From Dethiosulfatibacter aminovorans DSM 17477 (GTDB lineage Bacteria; Bacillota; Clostridia; Tissierellales; Dethiosulfatibacteraceae), in contig NZ_FQZL01000032.1 of the NCBI RefSeq assembly GCF_900142005.1, positions 1 through 47,413 of the forward strand: 47,413 nt of DNA. Reading direction: 5' to 3'. This document shows, in pieces, positions 42,365 to 47,413 of this stretch. Made by a program: the position numbers and the translations under genes. Each line of letters opens with the position of its first letter. Position 1 is the stretch's first letter. The notes under the pieces were generated by a model, which was not told the DNA's origin, searched no databases, and was given only the letters and a program-made list of their open reading frames with translations.

Positions 42365-43153
42365 CTACCCTGCATTCTTAACTTTCCTAAACAATAACCG
42401 TTTGTGAACAACTTGCACTGTCACTGATATTCCTATGAGCAGCAGACCTATTGCCATGGACACGTTGATATCCGTTTCCATGGCTGAGAATATCGCAAGT
42501 GGGAGAGTCTGGGTTACACCCTTCAGATTGCCTGCAAACATTATGGTCGCACCAAACTCAGCCAGCATCCTTGAGAAACTCATTAGCATTCCCGTAAGTA
42601 TTGAAGTCCTGCACATAGGCAGTATTATCTTCAAGAATATTTCAAGATCATCGAGACCCAGAGTTTCAGCGGATATTATTAGCTCCTCATCTATGCTCTC
42701 GAGTCCCACCCTATATGACTTGAAGAAGATAGGTCCTGCAACGAATATCTGGGCCAGACATACAGCCACTATTGTAAATGGTATCCTTATTCCAGCAATA
42801 TCCAGATATCTTCCCACAATTCCCATCTTTCCGAAGGTTATGAGGAGTATCAGTCCTGCTACTGAGGGCGGAATCACCATGGGAATGTCAAATATGTCAC
42901 TTATGAAGTCAATCCTCTTGTCATTTCTGCTCCACACATAGTATATTCCAGGAAGCCCAATGAGTACAACTGCAGCAATGCTTGCAATGGAGCTCTTCAG
43001 GGATATGCCCAAGGCAGCCAGCACTTCCTGACTGGTGAATATATATCCTGCATATCTTATGGATTCACTAACATATACTCCCATGGGCACAACATATATT
43101 GCTACCAGCATTCCAAAAGCTGCAATTCCAAGCTTTCTTAAAAGGCCATCCAT
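42365..43153 (-). CDS. modB: Molybdate ABC transporter permease ModB
   Basis: The protein has about five to six hydrophobic spans and the inner-membrane permease loop (EELIISAETLGLDDLEIFLKI, then PMCRTSILTGM) with the EAA-like motif. I chose the ATG at 43153, one base after the stop of the preceding gene; a longer frame to 43192 lacks a close ribosome site. The protein is then 262 residues. The start is coupled to the preceding gene (TAGGATG). Confidence 0.88.
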   Translation of the reverse strand: MDGLLRKLGIAAFGMLVAIYVVPMGVYVSESIRYAGYIFTSQEVLAALGISLKSSIASIAAVVLIGLPGIYYVWSRNDKRIDFISDIFDIPMVIPPSVAGLILLITFGKMGIVGRYLDIAGIRIPFTIVAVCLAQIFVAGPIFFKSYRVGLESIDEELIISAETLGLDDLEIFLKIILPMCRTSILTGMLMSFSRMLAEFGATIMFAGNLKGVTQTLPLAIFSAMETDINVSMAIGLLLIGISVTVQVVHKRLLFRKVKNAG

Positions 43154-43154
43154 C

Positions 43155-44171
43155 CTATTTCCCGAAATTGCAGTACGGGAATCTGCAGACATCGCAGTCC
43201 AGACACAATCCTCCGTGTCCCACAGATACCATGTCGTCCACCGTTATCCTGTCCCCTGCAAGAACTCTGGGAAGTATGAGGTCAAAGGTTGTTCTCTTGG
43301 AGTACATTACACATCCGGGAAGTCCCATGATTTCCCTGTCTCCATTGTATGCCATTAGAAACATTGCTCCCGGCAGCGAGGGTGCTCCGTATCTCACTAT
43401 TTCAGCTCCCGTATTCTTTATTGCCGTGGATGTCATGTCGTCCGGATCCACAGACATTCCTCCCGTGCATACCACTATGTCTTTCCCGTTTCCAAGGAAT
43501 GTCTTTATTGCATCCTCTATCATTTCCAGTCGGTCATCCACTATTACCTGATCTATTTCACCGGCAACATATTCTGCAAACTTTTTCTTTATTACAGGAC
43601 CAAAAGCATCCTTTATCCTACCCTTGTATATCTCGCTTCCAGTCGTCACTATTCCTACGCTGACATTTCTGTATGGCACGACTTCAAAAAGGTCCCTGCC
43701 CTGGAGTATCTTTTCAACCTTTTCTATCTTGTCTTCGTCTATTACAAGAGGAATGATCCTTGTTGCGGCAAGCTTTTCTCCCTTTCTAACAGGGGTATTG
43801 GTGTGAATGCTGGCTATAATGACCTGGTCAACGGAATTTATTTCCTTCAGCAAGTCCTTGTCTATCTTGTACAGTCCGTCGATTTCCGCTGTGAAGCTTA
43901 TCTTTCCTTCCTTGATTTCTGAAAAGGCGACATTTTTTCCCATTGATGCTTCCTTAATTCTCGTAGCAGCATCATTCTCATGAAGCCTTCCTTCAACATC
44001 CTCCCATACGTAAATATTTTCCTTTCCTATGGATAGAAGAACCGGAATGTCTTCCTCTTCTATTACATGCCCTTTCCTGAATACTGCATCCTTGACCTTT
44101 CCCGGTATTATCTGGGTCATGTCGTGACAGAGTACCTGCCCCACTGCATCCTCTACTCTAATTACTTTCAT
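43155..44171 (-). CDS. Molybdopterin-binding protein with C-terminal cysteine cluster
   Basis: The protein contains a MoaB/Mog-type domain (near residues 170-300: VSVGIVTTGSEIY, VVCTGGMSVDPDD and GAPSLPGAMFLMAYNG), preceded by an N-terminal MoeA-like region. The last 20 residues add CLDCDVCRFPYCNF (Cys 323, 326, 329, 334), a metal-binding tail. Such proteins accompany YqeB/EF2563 in selenium-dependent molybdenum hydroxylase clusters. It may hand molybdopterin or the metal to the hydroxylase. AAGGAGCATGAATTA is the ribosome site. Confidence 0.85.
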   Translation of the reverse strand: MKVIRVEDAVGQVLCHDMTQIIPGKVKDAVFRKGHVIEEEDIPVLLSIGKENIYVWEDVEGRLHENDAATRIKEASMGKNVAFSEIKEGKISFTAEIDGLYKIDKDLLKEINSVDQVIIASIHTNTPVRKGEKLAATRIIPLVIDEDKIEKVEKILQGRDLFEVVPYRNVSVGIVTTGSEIYKGRIKDAFGPVIKKKFAEYVAGEIDQVIVDDRLEMIEDAIKTFLGNGKDIVVCTGGMSVDPDDMTSTAIKNTGAEIVRYGAPSLPGAMFLMAYNGDREIMGLPGCVMYSKRTTFDLILPRVLAGDRITVDDMVSVGHGGLCLDCDVCRFPYCNFGK

Positions 44172-44189
44172 TAATTCATGCTCCTTGAT

Positions 44190-44993
44190 TTATTCCTTAT
44201 CCTTCATCTGCAGGTGGAGTATTGCTTCCAGCACTCCTCCTCCTACTGCTCTTGCCTTGTCCGATATTCCATAGCAGTTTTTCACTTCGTTCCTGGGATC
44301 CACATCTCCTATCTTCATTCCCTTGAATACGTGAGTCTTGTCTGCTATCATTCCTCTTATTACACCTTTGATCTTTGATCTAATCTCTTTTCCTTCAACT
44401 TCCGCTATTACTTCATCCTTCTCAACCAATGATCCTATATCACAAAACACCTTTATTTCTCCGTTTCCGGAAGAATATATGACCCTTTCCACCGTATATC
44501 CTCCAATGTTACCGGGAGCTCCAGTATTTGCCTGAGGCTTGCCTTCATAGATTACCCTTCCAAGATTGTGGCCCCTGTTTGTCTCTATGACGGCATCTAC
44601 ATCAACACCTGCTTCAAAACCCGGACCAAGAGCTATTACTATGTCGGCCATTGACTTGTCTGTACCAAGATTTTTCTTGGCCAGGATTGCATCTATTAAA
44701 ACCTGAGGTTGAATTATATCTATCATTTCACCTTTGGGATCAATGACTACTGGAATTTCACCCTTAAAGTGTGCATCATCCACCTCCTCCAACGTCCTGC
44801 AAAGTCTTGCTGTAGTTCCCTCAATTGTTACAGTTCCGTCAAATACACACTGTGAATAGGACACCGTCCTCCTTATGGCAGTGGGATTCTCAATCTCAAG
44901 AACAATCACCTTGAAACCTGCCTCATGAAGCCTCTTGATGGTCCCCGAAGCGACATCGCCTCCACTCCTTACTATTACAATTTCTCTGTACAT
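44190..44993 (-). CDS. yqeB: YqeB/EF2563-family protein of selenium-dependent molybdenum hydroxylase maturation
   Basis: The N-terminus MYREIVIVRSGGDVASGTIKRLHEAGFKV is the family's Rossmann-type start. Later ALGPGFEAGVDVDAVIETNRGHNLGRVI and ANTGAPGNIGGY match EF2563/YqeB. The family marks genomes with a selenium-dependent molybdenum hydroxylase (xanthine dehydrogenase-like) whose labile selenium is added after synthesis. The hydroxylase itself and selD lie outside the window. It is the first gene of the operon, with GAGGAGTTGATGTT as ribosome site. Confidence 0.9.
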   Translation of the reverse strand: MYREIVIVRSGGDVASGTIKRLHEAGFKVIVLEIENPTAIRRTVSYSQCVFDGTVTIEGTTARLCRTLEEVDDAHFKGEIPVVIDPKGEMIDIIQPQVLIDAILAKKNLGTDKSMADIVIALGPGFEAGVDVDAVIETNRGHNLGRVIYEGKPQANTGAPGNIGGYTVERVIYSSGNGEIKVFCDIGSLVEKDEVIAEVEGKEIRSKIKGVIRGMIADKTHVFKGMKIGDVDPRNEVKNCYGISDKARAVGGGVLEAILHLQMKDKE

Positions 44994-45099
44994 AACATCA
45001 ACTCCTCATTTTATATTTACTCTATCAATCTATTTGTACTTGTTCGGCTCGTTTTAATTACATTTAATACTTCTTAGTGAATGAAAATCATATGGCTGT

Positions 45100-45133
45100 G
45101 CGGTTATGTCATTGTTTGACTACCGCCATAACC
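45100..45133. promoter_or_regulatory. Competing inverted repeats upstream of the YqeB operon
   Basis: GGTTATG (45102-45108) can pair with CATAACC (45127-45133), while GCGGT (45100-45104) can pair with ACCGC (45122-45126). The two overlap, so they may be alternative structures or an operator. A function is not clear. Confidence 0.35.
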
Positions 45134-45154
45134 AGCAATATTGGGGAGTGCAAA

Positions 45155-45182
45155 TAAAAAACCCTCCCATAGATAGGGAAGG
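45155..45182 (-). terminator. Terminator of the candidate ncRNA
   Basis: CCTTCCC pairs with GGGAGGG over 7 bp around TATCTAT, followed by six T on the minus strand. Confidence 0.85.
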
Positions 45183-45383
45183 TCCGCGTATGCAAAAACT
45201 AGCCTGCAACAATACATGATTTTGCAAACTTCAGTCTGTAGTCCTTCCCTGCCTTTCTTGATCTTGTCAAACGCAGCAGTACCTAGTGGTTCATCGTCCA
45301 TATCTCAGCTCCCGGGTTTATGGATTAGCCCCGTTCACAGCCCTGATATTTTCTCCCGCAAAAGGAAGAGCATAGCTCCGCGT
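45157..45383 (-). ncRNA. Candidate structured ncRNA, 6S RNA-like in size and layout
   Basis: A stretch of about 227 bases has a promoter-like TATAAAAT just upstream (45391-45405) and a strong terminator at its end. Read on the minus strand, UUUUGC pairs with GCAAAA, and CAGGGCUGU with ACAGACUG, enclosing a long bubble and a GGGGCUAAUCC...AACCCGGG hairpin. The piece GAGCUGAGAUAU resembles the GAGCCGAUAU of E. coli 6S RNA. The 65-codon ORF inside is not likely real. It could also be an unknown RNA class. The rest of 44994-45483 holds the inverted repeats at 45100. Confidence 0.45.
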
Positions 45384-45483
45384 TATTAAATTTTATATAA
45401 AATACGTTTATTTCCAGTATATGTTCAATTATACATTGAAACCGTCAAAATTACGTCGAAAACCGTGATATTTGAAAACATTT

Positions 45484-46860
45484 CTATAGGGGATATCCTA
45501 TCCCATCCTTGACCATGTCAAGATCCACCTTGTACTTTTCAGTATTCCTGTATTTGAAATACTTTAGCGACTGCTCCGGATAGATTATATAAGAGAGCAG
45601 ATCTTCTTCACATTCGTAAAGGTTTCCAATTTCCCTTTTCTTTGCCTTAATATCTATTTCCTTGATTTCTATGTCTTTCGAATCAAAGGCATCCATCTTT
45701 TCAAGCAATTCCTTGCTGATTTCACCTTCCGGTTTTCCATAAAGCCCTAATAGATAATTCTTGACTTCCTTGAAAAGAACCTTGTATCTTTCATTGTTGA
45801 TAACATTGAGAACAGCCTGGCTGCCTACAATTTGACTTGTTGGAGTTGCCAGAACGGGATAGCCAAGGTCTTTCCTCACTGCAGGAACCTCTTTCATGAC
45901 CTCGTCAAATCTGTCCGCCATGCCCATGCTTTCAAGTTGATACACCAGGTTTGAGATCATTCCTCCCGGAATCTGGTGTTCCAGGACCGATGCATCCATC
46001 TGATACCTGTCGATATTTATCGTCCTTTTTCTTTTTAACTCAGTTAGCATAACATTTGCTTCTCTCACTGCGTCCATGTTGAGCCTGTGGCTGTAGTCGG
46101 TTCCCTTAAGGGATTCCACCATGGCTTCCAGAGGCGGTTGAGACGGACCTCCTGCAAAAGGTGCAATTGCACAGTCTATGGTTTCGACGCCGACTTCAAT
46201 TGCCTTCTGGTAGCACATTGCTGCCATATAACTTGTACAGTGGGCGTGGAATTGAACAGGAGTCTTGCCTGCCATTTTCACCAATTCTGCAAGTATCTTT
46301 CCCGCATCCGATGGATGCATGATTCCACTTGGATCCTTTAAGGCTATGGAGTCAACCTCAAGCTCCAGAAGCCTTCTGCAAGTCTTTACATAGTGGTTTA
46401 TATCGTGGACGGGACTCTTTGTATAAAGTATGGCTCCTTGAACATGCTTTCCGGTTCCCTTTGCTATCTCTATGGATTCCTCCATGTTTCCTACGTCGTT
46501 GAGGGCATCAAATATTCTGAATATATCCATTCCATTTTCGGCCGACTTCTCTATAAACATTTTCACAACTTCAGTAGGGTAAGGCTTATATCCCAGTAGG
46601 TTTCTTCCTCTAAGAAGCATCTGTGTAGGCGTATTCGGAAGAGCCTGTTTTATTTTTCTAAGCCTTTCCCAGGGATCTTCATCAAGATATCTCAAGCAAA
46701 CATCAAAGGTTGCTCCTCCCCAGACTTCCATGGACTTGAAGCCTATTTTGTCCATGACTTCAGCTACAGGAAGTATTTCTTCCAGCTTCAACCTTGCCGC
46801 TATAAGAGACTGCTGGCCATCCCGAAATGTAGTTTCTGTAAAATTTACCATTTTACTCAT
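45484..46860 (-). CDS. Biotin-dependent carboxyltransferase subunit (oxaloacetate decarboxylase alpha / pyruvate carboxylase B type)
   Basis: The protein has the carboxyltransferase barrel: FTETTFRDGQQS (Asp 14), MEVWGGATFDVCLRYL, LLRGRNLLGY, the active-site ALKDPSG (Lys 175) and FHAHCTS (His 205, 207), and the metal site. It ends at 458 residues without a biotinyl (AMKM) domain, so a separate biotin carrier is needed. It might be part of oxaloacetate decarboxylase, methylmalonyl- or glutaconyl-type systems, or a split pyruvate carboxylase. No neighbour in the window carries the carrier or membrane subunits. The C-terminal PycA-OadA-like region is present up to about residue 440. Confidence 0.9.
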   Translation of the reverse strand: MSKMVNFTETTFRDGQQSLIAARLKLEEILPVAEVMDKIGFKSMEVWGGATFDVCLRYLDEDPWERLRKIKQALPNTPTQMLLRGRNLLGYKPYPTEVVKMFIEKSAENGMDIFRIFDALNDVGNMEESIEIAKGTGKHVQGAILYTKSPVHDINHYVKTCRRLLELEVDSIALKDPSGIMHPSDAGKILAELVKMAGKTPVQFHAHCTSYMAAMCYQKAIEVGVETIDCAIAPFAGGPSQPPLEAMVESLKGTDYSHRLNMDAVREANVMLTELKRKRTINIDRYQMDASVLEHQIPGGMISNLVYQLESMGMADRFDEVMKEVPAVRKDLGYPVLATPTSQIVGSQAVLNVINNERYKVLFKEVKNYLLGLYGKPEGEISKELLEKMDAFDSKDIEIKEIDIKAKKREIGNLYECEEDLLSYIIYPEQSLKYFKYRNTEKYKVDLDMVKDGIGYPL

Positions 46861-46927
46861 ATCTCACTTACTATCCTTTCAAATTTAAGATTTTCAGAAC
46901 ACAGAGTCCTTCAAACCATTTAAACCT

Positions 46928-46957
46928 GCATCTGCCGTCCAATTCAACGGCAAATGC
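46928..46957 (-). terminator. Hairpin after the molybdopterin oxidoreductase
   Basis: GCATTTGCCGT and ACGGCAGATGC form an 11-bp stem with one mismatch on the minus strand. The T tract that follows is short, so it may be a weak terminator. Confidence 0.45.
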
Positions 46958-46995
46958 AAGTTCCATGATGTCAATCTTTATTGTCTGTCAATTTC

Positions 46996-47413
46996 TTACA
47001 GAAAACCTAGCACGCCGTCGAGAACCTCCACATTGTCCATTCCTGTCTTAGAAGCGATGGCAGGATTTACAGTTCCTGTCGTGTTGTCTGTCCTTGTTAT
47101 TGTTCCACAAGACTCTGCAAGTGATGCCATAGGTATCACAAGGTCTGCCGCTTCAGTGTTCACCGTGTCGAAGATATCCATTACAGCAAGGTACTCGGGC
47201 TTCACATCGAGTCCGTCAACGTCCTCTCCTACGATGAGGAGTCCCTTGATCTGTCCAGCCTTCACAGCTTCGATTATCTCTTCTGCATCAACGTCGAATC
47301 CTGCATCAAGGGCACCCTGGGTATTTACGCTGTCCTTGAGGGTGATAATTCCCCTGTATGGCTTCTCAAGCTTGTCTGTGAGTTTTGCCACAGTGTAGAT
47401 GAGCTCAAGCTCC
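46996..47413 (-). CDS. Molybdopterin oxidoreductase, C-terminal part (gene continues beyond window)
   Basis: The frame is open from the last bases of the window, so the gene runs in from outside. The visible 139 residues or so include VMDIFDTVNTEAADLVIPMASLAESCGTITRTDNTTGTVNPAI, the usual pattern of the last domain of NuoG-like, formate dehydrogenase-like or related molybdopterin enzymes (a metal ligand is not visible here). The preceding GLLIVGEDV region is also typical. Which enzyme it is cannot be said from this part. A cofactor supply by the nearby Moco genes is plausible. Confidence 0.8.
   Translation of the reverse strand, partial: ELELIYTVAKLTDKLEKPYRGIITLKDSVNTQGALDAGFDVDAEEIIEAVKAGQIKGLLIVGEDVDGLDVKPEYLAVMDIFDTVNTEAADLVIPMASLAESCGTITRTDNTTGTVNPAIASKTGMDNVEVLDGVLGFL

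Noticed and set aside
45104..45301. 65-codon minus-strand ORF in the gap between yqeB and the carboxyltransferase
   Set aside because: It lies within the structured RNA with promoter and terminator, runs through the terminator stem, and has no clear ribosome site or family resemblance.
1..47413. CRISPR arrays, tRNA or rRNA genes
   Set aside because: None was seen. The repeats noted are att/arm-type, iteron-like, or hairpins and not regularly spaced arrays; no cloverleaf was found.

Overview
The window looks like chromosome of a low-GC, strictly anaerobic, amino-acid and methylamine-fermenting Firmicute (Clostridia/Tissierellia-like). Signs of this are ferredoxin-dependent 2-oxoacid oxidation, butyrate kinase and phosphotransbutyrylase, crotonase, a non-pyrrolysine MttB-type corrinoid methyltransferase system, molybdopterin genes of the selenium-dependent hydroxylase type, and strong GGAGG ribosome binding sites. 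I cannot name the genus. Almost all chromosomal genes lie on the minus strand.

Left edge (1-1381): the 3' end of an IS3-family transposase with its right terminus, then a LytR-CpsA-Psr cell-envelope gene.

Integrated element (about 1382-19717, 18.3 kb): it is bounded by a 20-bp perfect direct repeat (candidate attL/attR). Just inside each end lies a second direct-repeat pair that looks like integrase arm sites. The element carries a tyrosine integrase, an unknown zinc-finger protein, a double-HTH repressor-like protein, a small HTH protein, a DnaD-like replication protein, a DnaB-like helicase and two sigma-70-region-4-like regulators. It also has several small orphan genes, including one of 59 codons, and a 1877-residue giant protein with an HEXXH metallopeptidase motif and features of phage large polyvalent proteins. 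No portal, terminase, capsid, tail or relaxase gene is visible. The element therefore looks like a satellite-type or otherwise unclassified replicating element rather than a complete prophage. Several non-coding stretches in it hold iteron-like repeats, palindromes and long hairpins.

Molybdenum cofactor operon (25100 to 19853, minus): a Moco-type riboswitch with terminator, then moeA, a moeA-PBP fusion, moaA, moaC and a MOSC protein, mostly overlapping.

Fermentation block (30535 to 25296, minus): a four-subunit 2-oxoacid:ferredoxin oxidoreductase (porC-D-A-B order) and then ptb-buk as a separate unit. Together they could convert a 2-oxoacid to acyl-CoA, acyl-phosphate, free acid and ATP. On the plus strand a fluoride-type riboswitch precedes a cation/proton antiporter gene, followed by crotonase (minus).

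Methyltransferase block (39826 to 33317): a PocR-AraC regulator diverges from two corrinoid proteins and an MttB-family methyltransferase. A separate unit holds a small membrane protein and a sodium/solute symporter. A shared 10-bp motif occurs upstream of both units.

Second molybdenum block (44993 to 39904, minus): a YqeB/EF2563-type protein, a molybdopterin-binding protein with a Cys tail, modB, modC, xdhC and modA. This set is typical of cells with selenium-dependent molybdenum hydroxylases. Right edge: a candidate structured ncRNA (6S-like in size), a biotin-dependent carboxyltransferase subunit, and the C-terminus of a molybdopterin oxidoreductase that runs off the window.
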